Origin: Alphaproteobacteria bacterium
Lineage (GTDB): Bacteria; Pseudomonadota; Alphaproteobacteria; Micropepsales; Micropepsaceae
Direction: 5' to 3'
DNA: 64,000 nucleotides
Assembly (NCBI GenBank): GCA_016125165.1
Contig: WGMH01000001.1
Coordinates: 62,001-126,000 of the forward strand
The notes beneath the pieces were generated by a model. The model was not told where the DNA came from, searched no databases, and saw nothing but the letters and a program-made list of their open reading frames with translations. The stretch's first letter is position 1. Each line of letters opens with the position of its first letter. Position numbers and translations under genes: made by a program. This document shows, piece after piece, positions 1-8,766 of the stretch.

Positions 1-671
1 GTGGCATCCGGTGCAAGCGCAGCATCATCGGCCACCGGCAGGGTCTCGGGCATGGAGGAACGCGCCCACAGACCAAAAGGAATGATGAGCGCGCCAAACG
101 ACATGGCAACGCGCCAGCCCCAATCGGTGAGCTGCGCATCGGAGAGGTGATTTGCGATGATGACCGAGATGATCCCCGCGATCAGCGCAGCGGAATCCTG
201 CGTGGCATATTGCATGGAAAGATAGACGCCACGCCGGTGCGGTGGCGCTGCTTCAGCCATGTAAGCTGTCGTGGGGCCCACTTCGCCGCCCAGCGCAAAA
301 CCCTGAACGAGGCGCAGCAGCACCACGATGATCGGCGCGGCAATTCCGATTTGCGCATAGGACGGCGTCAGGATCAGCCCGATGATGGCGGCGCCCATCA
401 ACAGGAACGAAAACATCATCGTGGGCTTGCGGCCGATGCGGTCGCCCAGCCCACCGATAACGATGGCACCGATGGGCCGCGTGACGAAACCGATGCCAAA
501 CGTGGCAAGCGAAGCCAACAGGCTGACGGTGGGATCATCGGACGGAAAGAACGTGCGCCCGATATAGACGGAGAAATAGGAGAAAGTGAGGAAGTCGTAG
601 AACTCAAGCCCGTTGCCGACAAAGACCGCCGCGACATGACGTTTCTTCATCGCGGCCGGTCTTGCTGTCAT
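1..671 (-). CDS. MFS transporter, metabolite:H+ symporter type (partial, 3' end cut)
   Basis: The reading frame stays open for 223 codons from an ATG at 671 to the window edge, so the C-terminal half is missing. The visible part starts with a short cytoplasmic segment and the motif GLEFYDF, followed by IGRTFFPSDD and the MFS loop GDRIGRKPTM, then RLVQGFALGGE. These are signatures of the sugar-porter-like/metabolite:H+ symporter group (citrate, proline/betaine and dicarboxylate carriers) in the inner membrane. The complete transporter at 36696-37979 is a close paralogue with the same motifs. The ATG overlaps the stop of the upstream thioesterase gene by 4 bases (ATGA), so the two are probably co-translated. 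The substrate cannot be told. Confidence 0.85.
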   Translation of the reverse strand, partial: MTARPAAMKKRHVAAVFVGNGLEFYDFLTFSYFSVYIGRTFFPSDDPTVSLLASLATFGIGFVTRPIGAIVIGGLGDRIGRKPTMMFSFLLMGAAIIGLILTPSYAQIGIAAPIIVVLLRLVQGFALGGEVGPTTAYMAEAAPPHRRGVYLSMQYATQDSAALIAGIISVIIANHLSDAQLTDWGWRVAMSFGALIIPFGLWARSSMPETLPVADDAALAPDA

Positions 672-1105
672 GCCCCGGCTCCGGCAATGGCGGCTTCGAC
701 TTTCCTGTTATCGGCGCTCACTTTCACCAGCTTGGCGGTGGAGCTTCCCTTCGCCACCACCTCGCCGGCCTCATTAAGGAGACGACCTTCCAGAAACACG
801 GTGGATCTTCCCTGCCGCTCGATCCATGCCTCGGCATGGTAGAGGCCGGGCCCGGCGGAGCGCAGGAAGCTGATCTTGATTTCCAGCGAGAGCGGGGAAA
901 GCGTGTAGCCGCTGGCGCCCAGCACCGCATGGGCCATGGCCGCATCGATCCATCCGGTGATGAAGCCGCCCTGCACGATGCCGCCCGAATGGCACATATC
1001 CATCGTTGCGCGATAGGCGAGAACGGATTTGCCGCTGGCCCCGGTCTCGATCACGCCTTCCATGCCGAGGCGCGCCGAAAGCCCGTCCTTGAACTGTGCG
1101 CTCAT
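668..1105 (-). CDS. PaaI-family thioesterase (hotdog fold)
   Basis: A 145-residue protein with the PaaI/YdiI-type hotdog pattern: HSGGIVQGGFITGWIDAAMA in the middle is the usual HxGxxxGG substrate loop, followed by the hydrophobic helix and the strand LEIKISFLRSAGPG. Such enzymes hydrolyse acyl- or aryl-CoA thioesters in the cytosol. The ATG at 1105 was chosen because the family starts just before this domain; the reading frame remains open upstream but that part looks non-coding. It overlaps the MFS gene by ATGA, suggesting an uptake/catabolism pair. It is divergent from the sulfite reductase operon. The substrate is unknown. Confidence 0.85.
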   Translation of the reverse strand: MSAQFKDGLSARLGMEGVIETGASGKSVLAYRATMDMCHSGGIVQGGFITGWIDAAMAHAVLGASGYTLSPLSLEIKISFLRSAGPGLYHAEAWIERQGRSTVFLEGRLLNEAGEVVAKGSSTAKLVKVSADNRKVEAAIAGAGA

Positions 1106-1199
1106 GTTTCCCCACTTCTGGAGCCATCTAGCGGAGGATTTTTTCCATGCGCAACTTGAGTGCATAATAACATACATACACTGTGAAATTACCTGAACT

Positions 1200-1214
1200 A
1201 CATATTTCTTATGT
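1200..1214. promoter_or_regulatory. AT-rich divergent intergenic region with short inverted repeat
   Basis: The 150 bases between the thioesterase and the DUF2849 gene are much more AT-rich than the neighbours and must hold both promoters. Within them ACATA and TATGT face each other across five bases. It could be an operator for the sulfur operon. The arms are short, so this may be chance. Confidence 0.3.
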
Positions 1215-1255
1215 GATGTCTTGAATTTGCCCGGGCGCGATGCGAGATACTCTGC

Positions 1256-1579
1256 ATGGCCGCCCCCAAGCTTCCCCAGGTTCTGACCGCCAACCGCCTG
1301 CGTGAAGGCGACGTCGTCTATTGGAATGGCTCGGGCTGGGTGGCCGACCTGCAGTCTGCGCGCATCTATGCCGACAAGGATGACGCCGCACCCGCGCTTT
1401 CCGCCGCCGACGACAGCGTGAAGGCGCGCGCGGTGGTGAACCCCTACCTCTTTCCCGTGAAAGCCGATGTGCGCCCCATCGCGCCCACCGAAGAGCGCGA
1501 GATCATTCGTGCGGCGGGGCCAAGCGTGCGCACCGATCTCGGCAAGCAGGCGAAGGAGTCGTTCGATGTATCGATATGA
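1256..1579 (+). CDS. DUF2849 domain-containing protein, first gene of sulfite reductase operon
   Basis: A 107-residue soluble protein matching DUF2849, a small family found almost only directly upstream of cysI in alphaproteobacteria. Visible features are VLTANRLREGDVVYW near the N-terminus and VNPYLFPVKAD near residue 65. Its last 14 bases overlap the start of the reductase gene, so translation is coupled. The biochemical role is unknown; location suggests help with siroheme/iron-sulfur reductase function or electron delivery. It carries no cysteine cluster that would mark it as a ferredoxin. Confidence 0.85.
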   Translation: MAAPKLPQVLTANRLREGDVVYWNGSGWVADLQSARIYADKDDAAPALSAADDSVKARAVVNPYLFPVKADVRPIAPTEEREIIRAAGPSVRTDLGKQAKESFDVSI

Positions 1580-3245
1580 CGAGTTCGACGCGAAATTCGT
1601 GGCCGAGCGGGTGGCACAGTTTCGCGGACAGGTAGAACGGCGGCTGGCGGGCGAACTGACCGAAGACCAGTTCAAGCCATTCCGGCTGATGAATGGGCTC
1701 TATCTGCAACTGCATGCCTACATGCTGCGCGTGGCGGTGCCTTACGGCACGCTGAACGCCCGGCAGATGCGCATGCTCGCGCACATCGCGCGCAAATACG
1801 ACAAGGGCTATGGCCACTTCACCACGCGCCAGAACATTCAATACAACTGGCCGAAACTTGTTGATGTTCCGGACATCCTGACCGATCTGGCGAGCGTGGA
1901 AATGCACGCCATCCAGACATCGGGCAATTGCATCCGCAACGTGACGGCCGATCACTTCGCCGGCGCCGCAGCGGATGAAATTGAAGACCCGCGTCCGCTC
2001 GCGGAAATCATCCGCCAATGGTCGAGCCTGCATCCCGAATTCACGTTCCTGCCGCGCAAGTTCAAGATCGCGGTGGGCGGCTCACCGCATGATCGTGCGG
2101 CGCTGAAATTCCACGATATGGCGATCGAAATCATTCGCAACGATTCCGGCGAGGTTGGATATCGCGTTCTGGTTGGCGGCGGCATGGGCCGCACGCCCTA
2201 CATCGCCTATGTCGCGGGCGATTTCGTGAAGAAGACGGAAATCCTCGCGTTCCTCGAAGCAGTGATGCGCGTCTACAATCAGGAAGGCCGCCGGGATAAT
2301 ATGTACAAGGCGCGCATCAAGATTCTCGCCAACGCGCTTGGCGAGGACGAGATGCGCAAAAAGGTCGAACGCGAATTCGCGGAAATCAGGGCCAGCGGCA
2401 CGCTGGAGGTGCCACAGGAAGAACTTGAGCGCATCCATGCCTATTTCGCGCCGCCCGCGTTCGAGGCGCTGCCGGATGTTTCATCCCGGTACGAAGCCGA
2501 ACGCGCGCGCAATCCGGCATTCGACGTCTGGGCCACAAACAATCTCTCGCGCCATCGTCAGCCCGGCTACACCATCGCCACCATCTCGCTGAAACCCATC
2601 GGGGGAGTGCCCGGCGATGCCACGGACGCGCAGATGGACGGCCTCGCGCAACTGATGGACGATTTCGATCTCGGCGAAATCCGCGTGAGCCATGAGCAGA
2701 ATCTGGTTCTGCCGCATGTGAAGAAGCGCGACCTGCCGGAAATCTTCGCACGGCTGCAGGCGCTCGATCTGGCCACTCCGAATGCGGGGCTCATCACCGA
2801 TATCATCGCCTGCCCCGGCCTCGATTACTGCGATCTTGCCAATGCGCGCTCCATTCCGGTGGCCCAGGCGATCTCCGAACGCTTTGCAGCGATGGACCGC
2901 CAGCGCGATATCGGCGAACTCAAGATCAAGATTTCCGGCTGCATCAATGCCTGCGGCCATCACCATGCGGGCCATATCGGCATTCTGGGCGTCGACAAGA
3001 AGGGCGTGGAATATTACCAGCTTCTGCTCGGCGGATCGGGCGCGGAGGATGCGAGCATTGGCCAGATTCTGGGGCCCGGCTTTGCCGCGCACGAGATTGC
3101 CGATGCGGTGGAGCGCGTGGTGGATCACTATCTGAACACGCGCGAAGGCGGCGAACGCTTCCTCGATACCGTGCGGCGCATCGGCATCGAGCCGTTCAAG
3201 AACGTGGCCTATCAGGAACAGATGTATGCCGCTCATACGGGTTGA
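1566..3245 (+). CDS. cysI: Nitrite/sulfite reductase, siroheme hemoprotein (CysI type)
   Basis: A 559-residue reductase with the two-fold repeat of ferritin-like reductase domains. An early segment contains GHFTTRQNIQYNW. The [4Fe-4S]-siroheme ligands are C416 and C422 (ACPGLDYC) and C459 and C463 (SGCINACG). It reduces sulfite to sulfide (or nitrite to ammonium) in the cytosol for cysteine synthesis. I use the ATG at 1566 rather than the longer open frame because MYRYDEFDAKFV is the usual start in this operon type and overlaps the DUF2849 end. No flavoprotein subunit (CysJ) is nearby, so electrons may come from ferredoxin. It overlaps DUF934 by 20 bases. Confidence 0.95.
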   Translation: MYRYDEFDAKFVAERVAQFRGQVERRLAGELTEDQFKPFRLMNGLYLQLHAYMLRVAVPYGTLNARQMRMLAHIARKYDKGYGHFTTRQNIQYNWPKLVDVPDILTDLASVEMHAIQTSGNCIRNVTADHFAGAAADEIEDPRPLAEIIRQWSSLHPEFTFLPRKFKIAVGGSPHDRAALKFHDMAIEIIRNDSGEVGYRVLVGGGMGRTPYIAYVAGDFVKKTEILAFLEAVMRVYNQEGRRDNMYKARIKILANALGEDEMRKKVEREFAEIRASGTLEVPQEELERIHAYFAPPAFEALPDVSSRYEAERARNPAFDVWATNNLSRHRQPGYTIATISLKPIGGVPGDATDAQMDGLAQLMDDFDLGEIRVSHEQNLVLPHVKKRDLPEIFARLQALDLATPNAGLITDIIACPGLDYCDLANARSIPVAQAISERFAAMDRQRDIGELKIKISGCINACGHHHAGHIGILGVDKKGVEYYQLLLGGSGAEDASIGQILGPGFAAHEIADAVERVVDHYLNTREGGERFLDTVRRIGIEPFKNVAYQEQMYAAHTG

Positions 3246-3726
3246 AGATGGCAAGGCCGCCGTTGCGTCCGATGCGTTCCTCGCGGCGAACGACGGTGCA
3301 GCCCTGCCCGATGGCGCGGTGATCGTTTCGCTGGCGCGCTTTCAGAAGGAGCGCGAGAAGCTGCTTGCGCGCAATGCGCCGCTCGGTGTGAAGCTGAAAT
3401 CCTCCGAATCGCCGGAAATGCTGGGCGAGGACGTGCAGCGGCTTTCGCTGGTGGTGCTTGAGTTTCCGGCGTTCCGCGATGGGCGCGGTTTTTCGTGGGC
3501 GCGGATGCTGCGCACGCGCTTCGGCTTCACCGGCGAAATCCGCGCGGTGGGCGATTTTCTGTTCGATCAGCTTTCCTACATGGTGCGCACCGGCATCGAC
3601 GGCTTTGATGCGGGCGAGCGCTTCACGCCGGAAGACTTCGCCGCCGCGCTCGCCGAGATGAGCCACGTCTATCAGCCAAGCGCCGACGGCAAGAAGACCA
3701 TTCGCCAGTTGCGGGCGGGCGGATAG
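3226..3726 (+). CDS. DUF934 domain-containing protein
   Basis: A 166-residue protein matching DUF934, annotated in some genomes as an oxidoreductase or CysX-like protein, and nearly always encoded after cysI. It contains the conserved stretches EFPAFRDGRGFSWARMLR and AVGDFLFDQLSYMVRTGIDG. Its start overlaps the cysI end by 20 bases, the third overlap in a tight DUF2849-cysI-DUF934 operon. The molecular function is not established; it is presumed to support sulfite reduction. A REPIN-like repeat follows the stop. Confidence 0.88.
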   Translation: MPLIRVEDGKAAVASDAFLAANDGAALPDGAVIVSLARFQKEREKLLARNAPLGVKLKSSESPEMLGEDVQRLSLVVLEFPAFRDGRGFSWARMLRTRFGFTGEIRAVGDFLFDQLSYMVRTGIDGFDAGERFTPEDFAAALAEMSHVYQPSADGKKTIRQLRAGG

Positions 3727-3737
3727 CGAAGCACGGC

Positions 3738-3872
3738 TTGTCATGGCCCGCGAATGTGGGCCACCCAGTTGGGTTCTGCAGGCTGTTTGATCTTTTCGGG
3801 TTCCCGTGGCGCGTAGACGTCAACATACTTTCCGTAGTCACCTAGGTGTCCCGCATTCACGGGCCATGACAA
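3738..3872. repeat. REPIN-like repeat doublet, copy A
   Basis: Two 34-base arms (3738-3771 and 3839-3872) lie in inverted orientation around 67 bases. Each arm is itself a hairpin built from GGCCCGCGAATGTGGGCC or a variant. The left arm differs at only two positions from the reverse complement of the right arm of copy B at 53955-53988. Two hairpin sequences facing each other in an intergenic gap is the layout of REPINs, which are mobilised in trans by RAYT transposases. No such gene lies in the window. The rest of the gap up to 3951 holds the promoter region of the decarboxylase. Confidence 0.8.
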
Positions 3873-3951
3873 TTTGTATGCGTATTCCGCCAACACTTGA
3901 CCCTCTGCGCCATCGGCCCTACACCGCGCGCCTTGCTTTGAGGCGGTTGCC

Positions 3952-5238
3952 ATGAGTGACAGTGTGATGACACGGGCGTCAGCCAAACGCGGGCAAAACG
4001 GAACCAGCGCTGGGAAGAAGGCAGCGTCGGGCAAGGCTGCCGACGCGGTGAAAGCCGCCGCCACCTCGAAAGCCATCGCGGGCCTGCCGCACTTCGCGAA
4101 CATCGAAGAGGTGATCGGCAAGTTCGTGCTGAAACAGGCCGAGCCGGTGCAGCCCGTCTATGTGCTGCATCCCGACAAGTTCCGCGCTGCCGCAAAGCGC
4201 TTCCTCGATTCCTTTCCCGGGGACACGCTTTTTGCTATCAAGGCCAATCCGCATCCGCATGTGCTCGATCTCGTACATGCCGCAGGCATCCGCCATTTCG
4301 ACACCGCCTCGCTGCCGGAAATCGAAGCCGTGCGCGCCCGCTTTCCCGACGCGCATTGCCATTTCATGGCCCCGGTGCGCAGCCCTGGCGCCGCGCGTAT
4401 CGCTTTCAAAAAACATGGGGTGACCGACTACGTCGTCGATTGCGACGATGAACTCGACAGGCTGCTCGCCGAAACCGGCAATCCGAAAAAGCTGCGCATC
4501 TTCGTGCGCATCGCCACACCGCTTGGTGGCGCGCTGCTCGAACTTTCCAGCAAATTCGGCACCACGCCGGAAGATGCCGCGCGGCTTTTGAAGCGCGTGG
4601 CCGAAAGTGGCGCGAAACCCGCGCTTACCTTTCATGTGGGCTCGCAATGCCTTTCGCCGTTCTCGTATGCGCAGGCGATCGAGATGGCGCGGCGCACTGC
4701 CGCGATGGCCGATGTGGATATTCAGGCGCTCGATCTGGGCGGTGGATTCCCCGGCCCCTACAACAACAACGATGTGCCGCCCTATCACTGGTATTTCGAC
4801 ACCATCCGCGAAGCGATGGCGATGATGCCAAAGCGCATTCCCGTGCTGTGCGAGCCGGGCCGCGCGCTGATCGCGGAGGGCATGACGCTCATCGCGCAGG
4901 TGATCCTGCGCAAAGGCGAAGCGCTTTATCTGAACGACGGCGTTTATGGCAGCTTCGACGAACTCACACTGCCCGGCTGGAACGCGGACTATTTCATCCG
5001 CACCTATCGCGGCGATGCGAAGGGCAAGGTGCGGGCGCTTGAAACCGGCCATACGCCGTTCCGCATTTTCGGTCCCACCTGCGATACGTTGGATGTGCTG
5101 CCCCGCCCGCTCTATCTGCCCGAAGGCATCAAGACCGGCGATTTCATCGTGTTCGAATCCATCGGCGCCTATTCGGTGGCGGTGCGCACGAATTTCAACG
5201 GCTTCTTCCCCGATACCTGGGTTGTAACGGGCCGCTGA
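3952..5238 (+). CDS. Type III PLP-dependent decarboxylase (ornithine/lysine decarboxylase-like)
   Basis: A 428-residue alanine-racemase-fold decarboxylase. The PLP lysine is K97 in AIKANPHP. Other family marks are HVGSQC, LDLGGGFPGPYNNND, CEPGRALIAEG and GPTCDTLD with the catalytic C377-D378 pair typical of ornithine decarboxylase. It should remove CO2 from ornithine or lysine to give putrescine or cadaverine. The first 40 or so residues are a lysine/alanine-rich extension absent from most relatives (usually about 380 residues). A GAGG ribosome site precedes the ATG at 3952; an alternative ATG lies at 3967. Ornithine versus lysine preference cannot be decided by eye. Confidence 0.9.
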   Translation: MSDSVMTRASAKRGQNGTSAGKKAASGKAADAVKAAATSKAIAGLPHFANIEEVIGKFVLKQAEPVQPVYVLHPDKFRAAAKRFLDSFPGDTLFAIKANPHPHVLDLVHAAGIRHFDTASLPEIEAVRARFPDAHCHFMAPVRSPGAARIAFKKHGVTDYVVDCDDELDRLLAETGNPKKLRIFVRIATPLGGALLELSSKFGTTPEDAARLLKRVAESGAKPALTFHVGSQCLSPFSYAQAIEMARRTAAMADVDIQALDLGGGFPGPYNNNDVPPYHWYFDTIREAMAMMPKRIPVLCEPGRALIAEGMTLIAQVILRKGEALYLNDGVYGSFDELTLPGWNADYFIRTYRGDAKGKVRALETGHTPFRIFGPTCDTLDVLPRPLYLPEGIKTGDFIVFESIGAYSVAVRTNFNGFFPDTWVVTGR

Positions 5239-5293
5239 TACGGCAAACGAAACCTTAACGTCTGCCGGCTAGGGTTCTGGCGAAGGATTCGCC

Positions 5294-5755
5294 ATGCCCA
5301 TGCTGCAGGAACGCCTGCGCCATCTTCTGGCGTCGGCTGCCGATCTCAGGCCGGAAACGCGCGGCGCGCTTGCCGATGAGGTGCGCGCGCTGCTGATGGA
5401 CTGGCCCGAAAATCACGATGCGGCGCAGCGTGCGCCGTTCGAGGCACTACTGGAAAAACTGGCCGCCGATCAGGAACATGATGTTCTGGAGGCCGCGCGC
5501 GCGGGCGATATGCAGGGCGTTGTCAATGGACTGGCTTCTCTCAGCCATCACGACGCCGACGAGATCCATTCTGCACTGCGCGGCGACGGACATTCGCTGG
5601 CGCAAATCTGTGCCGATGCGCATTTGCCGCGCGCCGCCTTCTCGGCCATTGCCATTCTGGTGGGCCCGGCCCGCGATGCCGCGCCGCATGATGCGGGCCG
5701 CATACTCTCCGCCTTCGCCTCGGCAAACGACCAGGCGACACTTGCCGCCGAATAG
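5294..5755 (+). CDS. Conserved hypothetical alpha-helical protein
   Basis: A 153-residue protein, alanine-, leucine- and aspartate-rich, probably all helical and cytosolic, with no signal peptide or membrane span. The stretch around residues 100-120 (SLAQICADAHLPRAAFSAIA) loosely recalls the repeats of the alphaproteobacterial DUF2336 family, but the match is weak. A good ribosome site (GAAGGA) lies seven bases before the ATG at 5294. It stands between the decarboxylase and the sorbosone-dehydrogenase-like gene without overlap. I do not recognise a function. Confidence 0.6.
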   Translation: MPMLQERLRHLLASAADLRPETRGALADEVRALLMDWPENHDAAQRAPFEALLEKLAADQEHDVLEAARAGDMQGVVNGLASLSHHDADEIHSALRGDGHSLAQICADAHLPRAAFSAIAILVGPARDAAPHDAGRILSAFASANDQATLAAE

Positions 5756-5824
5756 TTCGCGCCACCAATCCAATCGCGTCTATACTGCCATATAAGACCG
5801 GCCGGGGCCGAACGGGAGAAAACC

Positions 5825-7135
5825 ATGCGCGTTTTGAAAATTGCCATTGCCATTACGGCGCTTTCGGTGCTGGCCGGCTGCGGCGAAACCGCGAAACTTC
5901 CCGCCTCTGCCGGATATGGCCCCAATCCCACGCTGCCGGAACCGGACGCCACGCTGATCCCCACCATCAACATTTCCAAGGTGGTTGGCTGGAAAGACGG
6001 CGCGATGCCCAAAGCGGCGCCGGGGCTTGCCGTGAACGCTTTTGCCAAGGGCTTGGAAAGCCCGCGCCGCGTCTATGTGCTGCCGAACGGCGACGTGCTG
6101 GCGGCGGAGAGCGATGCGCCGCCGCAACCCGATGAAGGCAAAGGCTTCCGTGGCTTTGTGCAGACGCTCCTCTTCTCCAGCGCCGGTTCGCACAAGGGCA
6201 GCCCGAACAAGCTCATTCTTCTGCGTGACACGAATGGCGATGGCGTCGCTGATACGCGCTCGGATTTCCTGACAACTGGCCTCAATTCACCGTTCGGCAT
6301 GGTGCTGGTGGGTAGCGATCTCTATGTGGCGAACACCGATGGCGTGATCCGCTGCCCCTATACCGAAGGCGAAACGAAGATTTCCGGTGATTGCACGAAG
6401 GTGACCGATCTGCCCGCGGGCCCGCGCAATCACCATTGGACAAAAGACCTGACGGCGAGCCCGGATGGCACCAGGCTCTATGTCAGCGTCGGCTCCAACT
6501 CCAATGTCGGCGAAAATGGCATGGAGATCGAAAAAGGCCGCGCCGCGATCTGGGAAATCGACATCGCCACCGGCCAGAAGCGCGAATATGCGACGGGTCT
6601 GCGCAACGCCAATGGACTTCAGTTCTCACCGGACGGCCAGCTTTGGGCGGCCGTGAATGAACGCGACGAGATCGGCAGCGATCTTGTGCCCGACTACATC
6701 ACCCATGTTCAGGATGGCGCGTTCTATGGCTGGCCCTATTCCTACTATGGCCAGCATGTGGATGTGCGCATCCAGCCGCAGAGGCCGGAGCTGGTGAAGG
6801 CGGCGGTGAAACCGGACTACGCCGTGGGCACGCACACCGCTTCGCTCGGCCTTGTGTTTGCGGGCAACAACACGCTCGGCCCGGATTACGCGAGCGGTGT
6901 GTTCGTGGGTCAGCACGGTTCCTGGAATCGCGAGCCGAAACTCGGTTATGGCGTTGTCTTCGTGAAATTCGAAGGCGGCAAGCCTGTGGGCATGCCGTTG
7001 GATGTTCTCACCGGTTTCCTCAACGCCGATGGCGACGCGCAAGGCCGCCCGGTCGGCGTCGCCATCGCGAAAGACGGCGCGCTGCTCGTAGCCGACGATG
7101 GCGGCAACATGGTGTGGCGCGTATCGAAGAAGTAG
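5825..7135 (+). CDS. PQQ-dependent sugar (L-sorbosone-type) dehydrogenase family lipoprotein
   Basis: A 436-residue exported protein. It begins with a lipoprotein signal (positive start, hydrophobic core, LAGC lipobox with C19). The mature part is a six-bladed beta-propeller of the glucose/sorbosone dehydrogenase family: GLESPRRVYVLPNGDVLAAE, then RNHHWTKDLTASPDGTRLYV, LRNANGLQFSPDGQLWAAVN, DGAFYGWPYSYYGQH and a C-terminal blade with RPVGVAIAKDGALLVADDGG. Relatives oxidise sugars or aldehydes in the periplasm with PQQ, but many have no tested activity. It ends five bases before convergent prfC. Confidence 0.85.
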   Translation: MRVLKIAIAITALSVLAGCGETAKLPASAGYGPNPTLPEPDATLIPTINISKVVGWKDGAMPKAAPGLAVNAFAKGLESPRRVYVLPNGDVLAAESDAPPQPDEGKGFRGFVQTLLFSSAGSHKGSPNKLILLRDTNGDGVADTRSDFLTTGLNSPFGMVLVGSDLYVANTDGVIRCPYTEGETKISGDCTKVTDLPAGPRNHHWTKDLTASPDGTRLYVSVGSNSNVGENGMEIEKGRAAIWEIDIATGQKREYATGLRNANGLQFSPDGQLWAAVNERDEIGSDLVPDYITHVQDGAFYGWPYSYYGQHVDVRIQPQRPELVKAAVKPDYAVGTHTASLGLVFAGNNTLGPDYASGVFVGQHGSWNREPKLGYGVVFVKFEGGKPVGMPLDVLTGFLNADGDAQGRPVGVAIAKDGALLVADDGGNMVWRVSKK

Positions 7136-7139
7136 GGCT

Positions 7140-8732
7140 CTAATCTTCCGCGTGCACGTCGGCGCGTTCGCGGGTTTTGGCGAATTTGAGCTTGGGAAAT
7201 TTCTCGCCCGCATAGCCCAATTCCCATTGGCTTTTGGCAAGGAAGACCGGCGCGCTGTCGCGGTCTTCGGCCATCTGCGCGCGATAGACGCCGGTGAACT
7301 TTTCCAGCTCCGCCGCATCGCCCGAAACCCAGCGCGCCACATCGTAGGGCGATGGCTCCATCTCCACGTCGAGACCGTATTCGGCCCTGAGGCGGCTCTT
7401 CAGAACATCGAGCTGCAATTGGCCGACGACGCCGACAACCCAGTTGGCGCCGATCATCGGCTTGAACACCTGCGTGACGCCCTCTTCGGCAAGGCTCAAA
7501 AGCGCGCGCGAGAGATGCTTCTGCTTCAACGGATCGGCCAGGCGCACACGGCGCAAAATTTCCGGCGCGAAGTTCGGGATGCCGGTGAAATCAATCTCGC
7601 CGGATTCCGAAAGCGTATCGCCCACGCGCAAGACGCCGTGATTGGGAATGCCGATGATGTCACCCGGAAAGGCTTCATCCACCGTTTCGCGCTCCTGCGC
7701 GAAGAACAGGATGGGGTTGTGGATTCCAATGCTCTTGCCTGTGCCGGATTGCTTCAGCTTCATGCCGCGCTTGAAGCGGCCGGATGCCAGGCGCAGGAAG
7801 GCCACGCGGTCGCGGTGGTTCGGATCCATGTTCGCCTGAACCTTGAACACGAAGCCGCTCACATCCGCATCGCCGGGCGACACGCGCCTTTGCTTCGCCT
7901 CCATGGTGCGCGGCGGCGGCGCATGTTCGGCGAGCGCATCCATGAGTTCGGTGACGCCGAAATTCTTGAGCGCCGAACCAAAGAAGACCGGCGTGAGATT
8001 GCCTTCGTGATAGCGGTGCGGTTCGAAATGCGGCAAGCCCGCCTTCGCAAGCTCCACTTCCTCTTCCAGCTTCGCGAAGATGTCGGCGGGCAGATAGCTC
8101 GCGAGATGGTTGTTGCCGATGCGCTCGCCGCTGACGAAATCCACGAACTCGTCGCGGTAAAGATCGAGCACGCCCTTGAAGTTCAGCCCCATCCCGGCCG
8201 GCCAGACGATGGGCGAACATTCGAGCTGAAGCTGATCGGCGATCTCATCGAGCAGTTCGAGCGGATCGCGCGCTTCGCGGTCCATCTTGTTGACGAAGGT
8301 GATGATGGGAATGTCTCGCAGACGGCACACTTCGAAGAGCTTGCGGGTTTGCGCTTCGATGCCCTTCGCGGCGTCGATCACCATCACCGCGCTGTCGGCG
8401 GCGGTGAGCGTGCGATAGGTGTCTTCGGAGAAATCTTCGTGGCCCGGCGTATCGAGCAGGTTGAACACCGCCCCGCCATATTCGAACGTCATCACCGCGG
8501 AGGTGACGGAGATGCCGCGCTCCTGCTCGATCTTCATCCAGTCCGATTTGGCGCGGCGGGCGGCGCCGCGCGCCTTCACCTGCCCGGCCAGATGGATCGC
8601 GCCGCCGCGCAGGAGCAGATGCTCGGTGAGCGTGGTTTTGCCCGCATCCGGATGCGAAATGATCGCAAAGGTCCGGCGCCGCGCGGCCTGGGCGGCGGGG
8701 GTGTTTGAGGCGGTTTCGGCAGCATCGGACAT
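7140..8732 (-). CDS. prfC: Peptide chain release factor 3
   Basis: A 530-residue translational GTPase that recycles RF1/RF2 from the ribosome after termination. G1 is HPDAGKTTLTEHLLL near the N-terminus, followed by the switch segment with RGISVTSAVMTF, G3 DTPGHEDF and G4 NKMDRE. The C-terminal domain III follows. I place the start at the ATG 8732 (MSDAAETASN) rather than the codon at 8750 with six more residues, as neither has a strong ribosome site and homologues start near here. It converges with the lipoprotein gene downstream and follows the toxin-antitoxin remnant. Confidence 0.95.
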   Translation of the reverse strand: MSDAAETASNTPAAQAARRRTFAIISHPDAGKTTLTEHLLLRGGAIHLAGQVKARGAARRAKSDWMKIEQERGISVTSAVMTFEYGGAVFNLLDTPGHEDFSEDTYRTLTAADSAVMVIDAAKGIEAQTRKLFEVCRLRDIPIITFVNKMDREARDPLELLDEIADQLQLECSPIVWPAGMGLNFKGVLDLYRDEFVDFVSGERIGNNHLASYLPADIFAKLEEEVELAKAGLPHFEPHRYHEGNLTPVFFGSALKNFGVTELMDALAEHAPPPRTMEAKQRRVSPGDADVSGFVFKVQANMDPNHRDRVAFLRLASGRFKRGMKLKQSGTGKSIGIHNPILFFAQERETVDEAFPGDIIGIPNHGVLRVGDTLSESGEIDFTGIPNFAPEILRRVRLADPLKQKHLSRALLSLAEEGVTQVFKPMIGANWVVGVVGQLQLDVLKSRLRAEYGLDVEMEPSPYDVARWVSGDAAELEKFTGVYRAQMAEDRDSAPVFLAKSQWELGYAGEKFPKLKFAKTRERADVHAED

Positions 8733-8766
8733 CGCGCGCGGGGGATACACGAGGCGGGGGCGCTTG

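Noticed and set aside
1467..1565. Upstream extension of cysI to 1467
   Set aside because: This part lies within the DUF2849 gene in another frame and does not match the reductase N-terminus.
1106..1675. N-terminal extension of the thioesterase
   Set aside because: It would run into the reductase operon on the opposite strand and has no domain.
7098..8708. 536-codon open frame antisense to prfC
   Set aside because: It mirrors the prfC frame, its product is low in normal amino acid patterning (rich in R, H, A), and prfC has all GTPase motifs on the other strand.
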